NCBI GenBank assembly: GCA_041687435.1
Contig: JAWLBX010000009.1
Location: forward strand, 1 to 64,000
Source of the DNA: JACKII01 sp041687435
GTDB lineage: Bacteria; Pseudomonadota; Alphaproteobacteria; Bin95
Length of the DNA: 64,000 bases
Direction: 5' to 3'
Shown here: one piece after another, positions 43,275 to 52,298 of the stretch
Numbering within the stretch: the first letter of the stretch is position 1
How the letters are laid out: every line of letters begins with the position of its first letter
Made by a program: the position numbers and the translations under genes
Notes under the pieces: model-generated
Databases searched by the model: none
The model's input: the letters and a program-made list of their open reading frames with translations, nothing else
What the model was told of the DNA's origin: nothing

Positions 43275-44903
43275 TCAGGGTGTCGATTCTTTGTTCAGCA
43301 GGATAGCGCGATAATCCTGGCGCAGAACAGCCTTCATCACCTTGCCGACGCCGTTGCGCGGCAGGCTTTCAACGAACACGACCGCATCGGGCATCCACCA
43401 TTTCGCGATCTGGCCGTCCAGAAAAGCCCGCACCGCGGCCTCGTTCACATCCGAACCGGCCTCGCGCACGATCAGCAGCAGCGGCCGCTCCTGCCAGCGC
43501 GGATGCTCAACGCCGATGCAGCAGGCCGTCGCCACGCCGGGGCAGCCGGCGGCGGTGTTTTCCAGTTCGACCGAGCTGATCCACTCGCCGCCCGACTTGA
43601 TCGCATCCTTGGCCCGGTCGCTGATCCGCATGTGGCCTTCCGGCCCGACCGAGCCGATGTCGCCGGTATCGAGCCAGCCGTCATCCGTCATGGCTGAGAG
43701 GTCCGGCCGGTTGAAATAGCCGGCAGCGACGGACGGCCCGCGCAGTTGCAACAGGCCGACGCTTTTCCCATCGCAGGGCAGCACCGTGCCATCCTCGCCG
43801 ACCGCGCGCACATCGGAGAGGAAGACCGGCTGGCCCTGGGTCTGCTGTTCCGCTTTTTGTTCTGCGTCGCTGGCGTGCGGGTCCGGAATGGCGATGGTCA
43901 GCGCCTGCGTGGTCTCGGTCATGCCAAAGGCGTGGATCACCTTCGGCCCCAGCGCCTCCAGCCGGCGCAGCAGCGATTCGGGCGGTGCGGTCGCTCCGGT
44001 CCAGAGTTGCCGCAAGGTGCCGAAGCCGCCGCCGTCGCGCTCCGCCTCTGCCAGCAGGTCCATTAGCAGCGTGGGGACGCCGCCGGAATGGGTGACCGCC
44101 TCGCCGCGGATCATGGCCAGCATCGCCTGCGGGCTCAGCGAGCGGCCGGGCAGCACCATTTTCGCGCCCGTCAGCGGCGCCAGATAGGGCATGCCCCAGC
44201 CGTTGCAGTGGAAGAAGGGGGCCGCGCACAGCACGCAATCGCCTTTCCCCAGGTTCCAGCCGTTCTTGCCGGCAATCGTCAGCACGTTCAGCACCGTGCC
44301 GCGATGGCTGTAGAGCACACCTTTAGGCTCGCCGGTGGTGGCCGATGTGAAGCAGAGCGTGGAGGCGCGGCGCTCGTCGAACTGTGGCCAAGCGAAGGCC
44401 GGATCGCCTTCGGTAATCAGATCCTCGTAACAGAGCACGCCGGGAAGGGATGTCGCCGGCATTTCATTGCGCCCGGCCAGGATGATCCAATGCGCGATGC
44501 CGGTACACGCCGGCGCGATGGCTTCGGCGAGCGGCAGGCAGTCCCTGTCAACGAACACGGCCCGGTCGCCGCAATGGCTGACGGTATAGGCAAGGTGGGT
44601 TTCGTGCAGGCGCGGGTTGGCCGTGTGCAGCACGCCGCCCGCACCGGGCACGGCGTGCATGATCTCGAACAGCCGCCAGGTGTTCCAGGCAAGCGCGCCC
44701 AGAAACGTGCCTTCGCCCGCAAGCCCCAACCGTTCCAGCGAAGAGGCGAGCCGCCGGGCGCGGGTGTCCGCGTTCGCATAGGTGGTGCGGTGGACGATGC
44801 GGCCATCGTCCGTCGTTGCGATCTCCACATTGGGATAGACGCGGGCAGCGTGGGCCAGCGTCGCGCTGGTCAGTAACTGGGCTTCCTGCATGAGCCCGAG
44901 CAT
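43275..44903 (-). CDS. Acyl-CoA synthetase (AMP-binding, fatty-acid type)
   Basis: This 542-aa ANL-superfamily ligase activates a carboxylic acid to its CoA thioester. The phosphate loop is TSATTGEPKGVLYSHRG (about 180-196). The A5 motif HAFGMTETTQ, the hinge DGWLDTGDIGSVGPEGHMRISDRAKDAIKSGGEWIS and the catalytic lysine near the end (NGVGKVMKAVLR) are intact. It resembles medium or long-chain fatty acyl-CoA ligases. ATG 44903 was chosen; the upstream extension is arginine-rich and not conserved. It is co-oriented with the amidohydrolase. Confidence 0.9.
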   Translation of the reverse strand: MLGLMQEAQLLTSATLAHAARVYPNVEIATTDDGRIVHRTTYANADTRARRLASSLERLGLAGEGTFLGALAWNTWRLFEIMHAVPGAGGVLHTANPRLHETHLAYTVSHCGDRAVFVDRDCLPLAEAIAPACTGIAHWIILAGRNEMPATSLPGVLCYEDLITEGDPAFAWPQFDERRASTLCFTSATTGEPKGVLYSHRGTVLNVLTIAGKNGWNLGKGDCVLCAAPFFHCNGWGMPYLAPLTGAKMVLPGRSLSPQAMLAMIRGEAVTHSGGVPTLLMDLLAEAERDGGGFGTLRQLWTGATAPPESLLRRLEALGPKVIHAFGMTETTQALTIAIPDPHASDAEQKAEQQTQGQPVFLSDVRAVGEDGTVLPCDGKSVGLLQLRGPSVAAGYFNRPDLSAMTDDGWLDTGDIGSVGPEGHMRISDRAKDAIKSGGEWISSVELENTAAGCPGVATACCIGVEHPRWQERPLLLIVREAGSDVNEAAVRAFLDGQIAKWWMPDAVVFVESLPRNGVGKVMKAVLRQDYRAILLNKESTP

Positions 44904-45062
44904 GGCGATGTCCTCCAAAGCGCTTGTGTTTGCGCAGTTGGCGGAGAGAGTAGCGCGGCGCGGCCAGGAGAGAAACGGCAGAGATGACACCCGCATGGGC
45001 GCGCCTGCCCCGATATGGGGCTGGCGGCTATGCGGGGCTTTGGGCTGGGTCCAAAGCGGCTG

Positions 45063-46115
45063 CTACATCCCCAGCTTGTCCTTCAGGCCATATTCGCCCG
45101 CCAAGTCGGTCAGCTTGGCCCAAGTGGCGTCCTCGATCTCGATGCCGTCGCGGCGGCGGGCTTCTTCCTTGATATGCTCGATCTCGCCCGGATAAAGCAC
45201 GCCCTGGCTGCCGGCCGCCGGTGGCGTTTCCTTCAGGTAACGGGCGAAGTCGGCCACATCCTTTTTGAAGGTGGCCACGTCGCGGAACGCGGCGACGTTG
45301 AACACTGCCATGAAACAGCCGTCGTTGTGCTTGCCGGTTGGATCGACGCCGAAGCCGAGGCCGGTCAGCAGGCCGCAGAGAATCTCGACCATCACTGCCA
45401 GGCCGGTGCCCTTGTAGCCGCCATCCGGGCCGCCAAGCGGCAGCAGTGCACCGCCATTGCGCAGTTGGGTGGGGTCGTTGGTCGGCTTGCCGTCGGCGCC
45501 GATCACCCAGCCATCCGGCACCTGTTCGCCGCGGGCGACGGCCACTGCGACCTTGCCCGCGGCGGCGGCGCTGGTTGCCATGTCCAGGAACAGCGGCGGA
45601 CCCAGATCGGATGGTACGGCGATGGAGATCGGATTGGTGCCAAGCCGCGCCTCGCGTCCGCCGAACGGGGCGACAGCCTTCGGCGAGCGGCCGCTGTCGG
45701 CGGTGATCAGGCCGATCATGTCGTTTTCGGCCGCCATCAGCGGATAGTTGGCCAGCCGGCCGATATGGCTTTGGTGGTAAACCGTGGCGGCGGCGACGTT
45801 GGAGGTTTTGGCCTTTTCGATCAGCGTGCGCATGGTGCGCTCGGTCACGGCAAAGCCGAAGCCCCAATTGCCATCCACCACCATGTGGTTGGCGGACTCC
45901 TTCACCACCTCATACGGCGCACCCGGCACGATATGGCCGCGCTTCACCCGGTCGATATAGGTCGGTATGGCGATAATGCCGTGGCTGTCGTGGCCGGCCA
46001 GATTGGCGCCAATGCAGCCTTTGGCGACAACGGCCGCTTCATGGTCAGTACAGCCGGCCCCTTTCAACAAAGCTTCGGCGATGGCTTGGGCGCGGTCGTG
46101 GGCGATAATGGGCAT
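45063..46115 (-). CDS. Ldh/MDH2 family NAD(P)-dependent dehydrogenase
   Basis: This 350-aa protein belongs to the malate/L-lactate/sulfolactate dehydrogenase (LDH2) family, which differs from Rossmann LDHs. Signatures are GANLAGHDSHGIIAIPTYIDR, GRSPKAVAPFGGREARLGTNPISIAVP and ATSAAAAGKVAVAVARGEQVPDGW. The substrate is a 2-oxo/2-hydroxy acid that sequence cannot fix. ATG 46115 (MPIIAHDRAQ) was chosen. It stands alone, 159 bp from the acyl-CoA ligase start. Confidence 0.9.
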   Translation of the reverse strand: MPIIAHDRAQAIAEALLKGAGCTDHEAAVVAKGCIGANLAGHDSHGIIAIPTYIDRVKRGHIVPGAPYEVVKESANHMVVDGNWGFGFAVTERTMRTLIEKAKTSNVAAATVYHQSHIGRLANYPLMAAENDMIGLITADSGRSPKAVAPFGGREARLGTNPISIAVPSDLGPPLFLDMATSAAAAGKVAVAVARGEQVPDGWVIGADGKPTNDPTQLRNGGALLPLGGPDGGYKGTGLAVMVEILCGLLTGLGFGVDPTGKHNDGCFMAVFNVAAFRDVATFKKDVADFARYLKETPPAAGSQGVLYPGEIEHIKEEARRRDGIEIEDATWAKLTDLAGEYGLKDKLGM

Positions 46116-46212
46116 GAGGGAGCGTGTCCTTCCCGGAATCGGTGCATCTTGATTTTCGGATGGCACCGATGGTGCGGCGGACGCGCCGGGGCGTCAAGCG
46201 CCTGAATGGCGC

Positions 46213-46506
46213 TCAGCCGCCGATCAGAACGGTGAATTCGCCCAGGACGATGACCCCGCCATGCGCCGTCTGATCGCCGATGCGCGCGGCGGGCAGGTTG
46301 TTGATGAGAACGGTGCTGGACCCCTTGACGATGGTATCTGGCGGGCCGACGCAGGTCAGCGGGTCGGATACGCGGGCCGCCGGCAGCTTGCCAATCAGCA
46401 CATTGGGCGAGCCGTTGACGATTGGTCCGCCCACATGCGGCACCACGCCGGTTACCATCGGGCAGGTGTGCATGTCGGTGATGCGGGCGGCGGGCGGTCC
46501 CGGCAT
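46213..46506 (-). CDS. PAAR-domain spike-tip protein
   Basis: This 97-aa protein is a stand-alone PAAR domain, which forms the sharpened cone on the central spike of contractile injection systems. The PAAR repeats PAARITDMHTCPMV, PAARVSDPLTCVGPP and PAARIGDQTAHGG are visible. The His and Cys residues in these loops are the usual zinc ligands. It starts 8 bp after the DUF4157 gene on the same strand and points away from the baseplate/ATPase operon. There is no C-terminal toxin extension. Confidence 0.9.
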   Translation of the reverse strand: MPGPPAARITDMHTCPMVTGVVPHVGGPIVNGSPNVLIGKLPAARVSDPLTCVGPPDTIVKGSSTVLINNLPAARIGDQTAHGGVIVLGEFTVLIGG

Positions 46507-46514
46507 GACGGGGA

Positions 46515-47192
46515 CTAGCCTTCGGAATCCCGTGCCAGGCGGTGCTGCCCCACCCCTTCGCTGGCAGAGCGGGCGCCCATCACGTCCGCCTCATGTTCCA
46601 GTCCGGCATCGTCGTTCAGCGGCAGCCCGGCAACGCTGCCGGTCGGCGTCACCCGCCCCTGACGTTGCTGCACCGTGTGCCATGCTTCGTGTGGAAGGTG
46701 TTGTTCCTGCCCTGGCGCAACATGTATGTCCGTACCCTGGGTGTAGGCCAGCGCCCCAACCTGGGCCGGGGCGGGCGAGTTATAGTGAACCCGAACATCG
46801 CTCATATCATGGCCGGACAGGCTTTCCAGGCCGGATTGCAGGTCGGTCGGCAGGCCGCCATTCCTGGCCGGTGCCGCGGGTTCGCGCTGCACTGCCACGG
46901 TTCGCTTGCCCTGCAACGGTTCTTCCTCTTCCAGGCCGGCCGCGCGTTGCACCGGTTTGGCGAGCTTGCCTTGCAGCGGTTCCTCTTCTTCCAGGCCGCC
47001 CACCCGCTGCATGGCCATGTCGGCCCGCCGTTGCAGCGCGATTGCGGCTTGGCTTTGCGGGCTATCCGCAGCCTGCCGTTGCAACTGCCGCAGGGCCATT
47101 GCCGCCGGCGTAATGGCGCGGAGGGAAGATGCGGCTGCCGGTTGGGCTGCCGTCTGGGGAGAACGATGAACCCTGGAGGAGTGCTGGCGCAT
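46515..47192 (-). CDS. DUF4157 (eCIS core) domain protein with EEEEPLQGK repeats
   Basis: This 225-aa protein has a disordered Gln/Ala-rich N-terminus and two copies of GLEEEEPLQGK (starting at residues 66 and 86, 20-residue period). A C-terminal DUF4157 domain (about 115-205) contains HEAWH at 168-172, an HExxH zinc-peptidase-like motif, and LEHEADVMG. DUF4157 proteins are strongly associated with extracellular contractile injection systems, often as the N-terminal part of cargo toxins. Here no toxin domain follows. It is the first gene of a two-gene unit with PAAR, divergent from the baseplate operon. Confidence 0.88.
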   Translation of the reverse strand: MRQHSSRVHRSPQTAAQPAAASSLRAITPAAMALRQLQRQAADSPQSQAAIALQRRADMAMQRVGGLEEEEPLQGKLAKPVQRAAGLEEEEPLQGKRTVAVQREPAAPARNGGLPTDLQSGLESLSGHDMSDVRVHYNSPAPAQVGALAYTQGTDIHVAPGQEQHLPHEAWHTVQQRQGRVTPTGSVAGLPLNDDAGLEHEADVMGARSASEGVGQHRLARDSEG

Positions 47193-47439
47193 GAACGCTA
47201 CCCTTTCCTTGGCCGCCTAGGTTCCTGGTCAAGCATACGGCTAGCGCGGGGCCGGGCGCAAGCATCATGCATCATGCATGGCCCGGCCCCTTGGCGGACC
47301 ACCGTCAGCATTGCGCCTTGCCTCTGGCGTTCGCCATAATACTGACATACGCTCGACACTTCTGGTAGCATTTCCGGTATCTTACCAACAACGGCGGCCA
47401 GATCGGCTGCAACATCGTCCAGGCGGTGAGGGAGACAGC
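47193..47439. promoter_or_regulatory. Divergent control region of the CIS genes
   Basis: A 247-bp gap between the DUF4157 and wedge genes. ATGCAT occurs twice one base apart (47267-47272 and 47274-47279) inside an ATCATGC tandem repeat, a possible operator. A weak rightward promoter TTGCGC-18 bp-CATAAT (47311-47340) lies in the AT-richer part. Neither is proven. Confidence 0.35.
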
Positions 47440-50400
47440 GTGGCGGATTGGGGCCACTGGCAGGTGACGGATGGGGTTCGGCAGCAGGACCGGCTGCCGC
47501 GCCCGCTCACCGATGGCTATTTCGCGCCAGACGAACGCGATTTCGCTGCCATGCTGGCAACTGCGGCGGACATAAGCGAGCGGCTGCCGTTCGTTATGGC
47601 CGACAACAGCGTTGACGGCAGCTGGCACCGTCTGTTCGAGCGGCAAGACCTGGCGGTGATGGCACAGATTATGGCGACGCGCACCGCGCCGCTGGAACGC
47701 GCCTTCCTGGATGCTCTGTACCGCGACCCGCAAGCCGCATTGCGACAGGTGCTGGACCTGGTCCGGCGGCTTGACCGGTGGTTCGTGCGTCTTGGTGAAT
47801 TGCCGTCCCGCCCGGCGACGGAACTGCATGGCCGGCTCGAGGAACTGCTGAAAGGACGGCTGGGGCCGGCATTGGCGCAATTGCCATCGTTCGGGATCGA
47901 GCCGCCGGCGGCGTTCGCGCCCGCATGGCTTGCTGGCGCGAACGCGGGCACCGCGCCACCGGAGCGGCGCGATCCGCGGCAGGCCTTGCAGGAGGCATTT
48001 TCCGCTCTGATCGGGGGCGTGCGCCTGCTGCAATCGCTTGCGCCCGCTTATTTTGAGGAAAGTCTGGGACAGGACAACCACGAGCCCGCTTTCGCCCTGA
48101 CGCTGGCTTTTCTGCGCCTGCTTGGCGACACGCAACGGCACCTGAACGGGCTGACCCGCCGCCACAACGATTTTTACTATCGGACCGTCCTGGGAACGCG
48201 GGAGAAACCGGCGAGGCCCGAACGCGTGCTGCTGGCTTTCCCCGTGGCGACAGCGCGTGTCGCCATCGCCTTGCCGCGCGGAACGCCGGTACTCGCGGCA
48301 AGCACGGACGGTTCGCCCCCGGTTCGGTTCGCGGCGGACACCGACACTTTTGCCTCCGCCATGCGCATCGGCGCGTTGCAGACCCTTTATTTTGAGCGCG
48401 ACCCGCTGCTGTCGCCGCAGCGCGAGATGGATTTCGTTACCCGCATTCACACGATGCGCCCGCCAGCCGACCCGCCGGAACAGCCTGCCCCTGCCTCGTG
48501 GTCGCTGTTCGGCAAGGACAGTCTGGGGGTGGAGGCCGGCGGTCCCGCGCCGATGGGCCTGATCGTTTCCACCCCGGCGCTGTATTTGGCCGAAGGCCGG
48601 CGGCAGATCGACTTGCGGCTGATGCTGCGTCCGCTCGGCGGGCGGGCCGGCGGCGGTGCCGGGGCCGTGTTGGCCCAGGTGCAATGCGAGGATTGGCTGC
48701 GGGCCGACCCCGGCCTGGTGCAGGCCTGCGGCCACGGCAATGCCAGCGAAACCGCGGCGCAACTGATGGCGGTGCTGTCGGAGGCGGAGCGCCAAGTGTC
48801 GCCCGCCGCGGCTACCCTGTTCCCGGACGATCCGCTCTATCTGGTGTTTGTGCGCGGCCTGGTTCGCATTGCGCAGGCGGACAATCCGCGCGCGTTCGCG
48901 GCACCGTTCGGCCGGCTGATGGCACGCCTGCTGCTCGGCCCCGACCTTGCCGCGCCAGCGGATTGTGCCGATGGGGTGGACGCGCTGATTGCCGAGTTCA
49001 CCGCCGCCGCCGACCGGGTATTGGGGCGGCACGAAAGTGGCGGCAGTGAAACCCATCCGGTGCGGCGGCTGCTGACCGAAAGCCGGGCTTACCAGTACGC
49101 CAAGTATCTGCGCGACGCTTTCACCCTCGACCTGTCCACGGTCGCGGGCTGGCACCGGATCCGCCACCTGGGGGTTGGGCCGCTCGAACTTGCGCCGGAT
49201 GAGGGCGGCGGCCGCATCGGCCTGCGCCTTGCGTGCGAACTGATGCCGGATGACCCGCCGATTGTTGCGGACCCGGCGGCGGTTTCGGGTAGGCCGGGCC
49301 GGCCGGCTGTGCCGGCTGCGCGTATCCTGCTCGACCCCGCGGCAACGCTTTGCGCCTATAGCCTGCTGGCGCCGTTCATTCTGGAGGAGGTGGATGTTGC
49401 GGTTGCGGTAAATGGCGTCCGCTCGCTCAAGGCCTATAACGAGCTGGGAATGGTGGATCCGTCCAAACCATTCCACCCCTTCGGGCCGGCGCCGCGCAAT
49501 GGCGCGAGTTTCGTTATCGGTTCGTATGAGGCGGCGCTGAAGCGGGTCGATACCGTGCGGCTGCGCCTGCAATGGTCGGGGTTGCCGCATAACCCTGACG
49601 GGTTCCCGGAGTACTACCGGGATTATGGGCCGGAATGGGCCGATGCCGGTTTTGGGGCGACGGTCGGCTGGCTAGCCGGTGGCGGCTGGGTTTCCGCCTC
49701 CGCCGGTGCGGTGCCGCTGTTCGGCAGGGCCAATGCCGCCAGCGCCTTGCTGGACGCTCAGAGCATCGCTGTCGATATTCCGGCTGCTGCCTCGCCGTTG
49801 CCGCCTTCGACGCCGCCGGCCGCCTTCGGCTATGGCCTGTCGGCGCAAGGCGGCTTCGCGCGGCTGCAACTCACCGGTCCCCCTGGCGCGTTCGGGCATG
49901 AAGCCTACCCAATGCTGTTCGCGCGCAGTGTCGGCGGGCCGTTCCGGCGCCGGCGCGACCAGCCGTTGAACCCGCCCTACACGCCCATGCTGGCGGCGGT
50001 AGAACTGGATTATACCGCCCATGCGTCGATCCGCGTGAGCCAGGTGCCGGAGGATTTGGCCCATCAGCGCGGCGAGTTTATCGACCACGCCGGCCCGTTC
50101 GGCACCGAGGAAATCCACCCGATTCCCCTGTTGCCGGAGCCTGGGCCGCTGCCGCGGCGTACCGCGGACGGAACCCTGTTTATCGGGCTGCGCGATACGG
50201 CGCCGGGCAAGCCGGTCTCGCTGCTGTTTCACATGGCGGAGCGGGCGCACCGCCGCCGCCGCTTCGACGTGCCGGCGGTGGTTTGGTCCTATCTGACGGA
50301 AGGCGGGTGGCGGCGGCTCAACCCGGATCTGGTTCTGGCGGATACCACCAGCGCGCTGATGCGCTCGGGCGTTGTCACCATCCAATTGCCGGATGATGCG

Positions 50401-51477
50401 GCATCCGCCGGTCCGTTCGCCGAAGCCGGCTTGCGCATGCCGTCGGATGGCTATTGGCTCAAGGCCGAAACCAACGCCGATCCTGCCACCTTCCCGCGGG
50501 CGGCACGTCTGGTCGGCAACGGGCTGACCGCCTCGCGCGTTGTCGCGGATGGCGGGCCCTACCGCCCATTGCCGCAAGGCGCCGTCTGGCAGTTGGAAAG
50601 CACGCCGCCGGGGCTGGGGGCAATCCGCGAGGTGCAGCCGCCGGCTGGCGGCCATCCGCCCGAAACCGGCCGGCAATACCGCGCCCGCATCGGCGAGCGT
50701 CTGCGCCATCGCGGCCGGGTGGTCACCTTGTGGGATTACGAACGCCTCGTCCTGGAACACTTCCCGCAGGTGGAGCGGGTGAAATGCTTTGCCGCGGCCG
50801 ACGATAATCGGCCGGAGGGCCCCGCGCCCGGCAACGTGCTGCTGGTGGCGGTGCCGCACGCGATGACAACCGGGTCCGAGCTGGTGGGTGAGCGGCGGAT
50901 GCTGGATGCGCTTTCCCTGCATGAAATTCAGACGGCACTAACCAGCCTTGCCCCTGCCGCGGCGCGGATCGAGGTGCGCAATGCCGCCTATGACATGGTG
51001 CAGGTGCGTGGCAAGGTGCGGTTTGCGGACAATGCTGACCGAGGTCTGCTGCTGCGGACCTTGATTGAGGATGTCTCCGCCCTGCTCAGCCCCTGGGACG
51101 ACCGGGGTCAGCGGCTGGGGTTCGGCTGGCAGTTGAACGCCGCAGATGTGCAGGCCTTTATCGTCGAGCGTGACTATGTCGAGCATGTTTCGGAGTTTGC
51201 CATGCTGATGCTGAGCGCCGACGATCAGAACCGCTATAGCCTTGTCGATACCGCCAGCCCGGGGCACAGTCCGCAAGCGGCGGCAGGGCAGAGCACCGAA
51301 CGCCGGCAAACCGCTGTTCGCGGTCTGCGCCATTCGGTGCCGTGGAGCCTGCCGCTGCCGCTGCACTGGCAGGCGCTGGAAGCCGTGCAGTCGGATGAGC
51401 GCCGCCCGGCCCGTCCGGCTGGTTTCGGCATGCTGGGCGTCAGCACAACTCTGGTCTCGACGGGGAATGACGAATGA
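47440..51477 (+). CDS. CIS baseplate wedge protein (baseplate J-like, Afp11/gp6 type)
   Basis: A 1345-aa protein, probably one of the two large wedge subunits of the injection-system baseplate. The C-terminal part (about residues 1080-1130) reads RIGERLRHRGRVVTLWDYER followed by LVLEHFPQVERVKCF, the conserved core of baseplate J-like proteins in CIS loci. The long N-terminal region is alpha-helical and arginine-rich with no known domain. GTG 47440 is chosen because GAGGGAGA precedes it; the ATG at 47278 lies in the repeat region and adds a non-conserved 54 residues. Its stop overlaps the next start (ATGA). Confidence 0.8.
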   Translation: MADWGHWQVTDGVRQQDRLPRPLTDGYFAPDERDFAAMLATAADISERLPFVMADNSVDGSWHRLFERQDLAVMAQIMATRTAPLERAFLDALYRDPQAALRQVLDLVRRLDRWFVRLGELPSRPATELHGRLEELLKGRLGPALAQLPSFGIEPPAAFAPAWLAGANAGTAPPERRDPRQALQEAFSALIGGVRLLQSLAPAYFEESLGQDNHEPAFALTLAFLRLLGDTQRHLNGLTRRHNDFYYRTVLGTREKPARPERVLLAFPVATARVAIALPRGTPVLAASTDGSPPVRFAADTDTFASAMRIGALQTLYFERDPLLSPQREMDFVTRIHTMRPPADPPEQPAPASWSLFGKDSLGVEAGGPAPMGLIVSTPALYLAEGRRQIDLRLMLRPLGGRAGGGAGAVLAQVQCEDWLRADPGLVQACGHGNASETAAQLMAVLSEAERQVSPAAATLFPDDPLYLVFVRGLVRIAQADNPRAFAAPFGRLMARLLLGPDLAAPADCADGVDALIAEFTAAADRVLGRHESGGSETHPVRRLLTESRAYQYAKYLRDAFTLDLSTVAGWHRIRHLGVGPLELAPDEGGGRIGLRLACELMPDDPPIVADPAAVSGRPGRPAVPAARILLDPAATLCAYSLLAPFILEEVDVAVAVNGVRSLKAYNELGMVDPSKPFHPFGPAPRNGASFVIGSYEAALKRVDTVRLRLQWSGLPHNPDGFPEYYRDYGPEWADAGFGATVGWLAGGGWVSASAGAVPLFGRANAASALLDAQSIAVDIPAAASPLPPSTPPAAFGYGLSAQGGFARLQLTGPPGAFGHEAYPMLFARSVGGPFRRRRDQPLNPPYTPMLAAVELDYTAHASIRVSQVPEDLAHQRGEFIDHAGPFGTEEIHPIPLLPEPGPLPRRTADGTLFIGLRDTAPGKPVSLLFHMAERAHRRRRFDVPAVVWSYLTEGGWRRLNPDLVLADTTSALMRSGVVTIQLPDDAASAGPFAEAGLRMPSDGYWLKAETNADPATFPRAARLVGNGLTASRVVADGGPYRPLPQGAVWQLESTPPGLGAIREVQPPAGGHPPETGRQYRARIGERLRHRGRVVTLWDYERLVLEHFPQVERVKCFAAADDNRPEGPAPGNVLLVAVPHAMTTGSELVGERRMLDALSLHEIQTALTSLAPAAARIEVRNAAYDMVQVRGKVRFADNADRGLLLRTLIEDVSALLSPWDDRGQRLGFGWQLNAADVQAFIVERDYVEHVSEFAMLMLSADDQNRYSLVDTASPGHSPQAAAGQSTERRQTAVRGLRHSVPWSLPLPLHWQALEAVQSDERRPARPAGFGMLGVSTTLVSTGNDE

Positions 51478-52298
51478 CCGGCCGTGGACGTGATCGCCGC
51501 ACTTTACGGAATTATTTCAACGACGGCGCGCTGCCATCCGGTGAGCATTTCGGCGAACTGATCGAGTCTACCGTCAACAAGGTGGACGACGGCTTCGACA
51601 AGACGCCGCCCGATGGGCTGAAACTTACCTGGTTCGCCAACGCGGCGGACCGTACGGATCCGAACTTCATCAGCTTTTACCGCGGCGACCGGTTCGGCCC
51701 GCCAGTCTGGCGCCTGGCGCACGACCCGGAGACCGACATTCTGCGCGTCAACAGCGAGCGTGACGGTATCGTCACCAGTCTGGCCGTCGGCCGTGGCAAG
51801 GTCGGCGTCAACACCGCCAATCCGGCGGAAGCGTTGGACGTTGCCGGGACTGTCCGCGCGCAGGGCCGCATCGGCTATCCTGCGGCCGGCGGTGCGGTTC
51901 CGGCCGATGGCAAATGGCACCCCATCACCGAATGGATCACCGGCTGTCAGGCATTCGAGGTGGCGGCTGGCGTCGGTGGCGGCAAGGGCTCCGGCCGCTA
52001 TGCCATGCTGCATGCGATTGCCATGAACGCCTACAATCCCGGCCGGCGCTGGCTCGGCTGGTTCTTTCCTGGCAGCCGCCGCATCCGGACCACGAATGCC
52101 GCCTATGGCCGGATGCGCGACCGCATCCTGCTGCGCTGGGAAACATCGCGCGATGACGCCCGCCTGTTCCGACTGATGCTGCGCTCGCGCTGTCCGTTCG
52201 ACAGTGGCGTGCGGGTGCAGGCGCATCTGACGCAACTCTGGTTCGACCCGGCCATGGCGGCCAGCGCCGCGAAGCCGGCGGACGGGCAGGGCGGATGA
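51474..52298 (+). CDS. Fibre-like baseplate-associated protein
   Basis: A 274-aa protein between the two wedge genes, coupled to both by ATGA overlaps. Residues about 110-134 contain VGVNTANPAEALDVAGTVR, the GxGTxxPxxxLDVxG motif common in tail-fibre and adhesin proteins. The second half (FEVAAGVGGGKGSGRYAMLHAIAMNAY) resembles a C-terminal region I associate with fibre-like proteins of CIS loci. It may decorate the baseplate or bind a target; this is inference. Confidence 0.6.
   Translation: MTGRGRDRRTLRNYFNDGALPSGEHFGELIESTVNKVDDGFDKTPPDGLKLTWFANAADRTDPNFISFYRGDRFGPPVWRLAHDPETDILRVNSERDGIVTSLAVGRGKVGVNTANPAEALDVAGTVRAQGRIGYPAAGGAVPADGKWHPITEWITGCQAFEVAAGVGGGKGSGRYAMLHAIAMNAYNPGRRWLGWFFPGSRRIRTTNAAYGRMRDRILLRWETSRDDARLFRLMLRSRCPFDSGVRVQAHLTQLWFDPAMAASAAKPADGQGG

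Noticed and set aside
40238..46115. Genomic island inserted at the tRNA-Gly gene
   Set aside because: I found no integrase and no repeat of the tRNA 3' end, and no clear composition shift.
47278..47439. Longer ATG start for the first wedge protein
   Set aside because: It begins inside the ATGCAT repeat region and adds a non-conserved arginine-rich segment; GTG 47440 has a good ribosome-binding site.
47305..49590. 761-aa ORF on the minus strand
   Set aside because: It lies fully antisense to the baseplate wedge gene, is rich in Arg, Gln and His as expected from a reversed GC-rich frame, and shows no domain.
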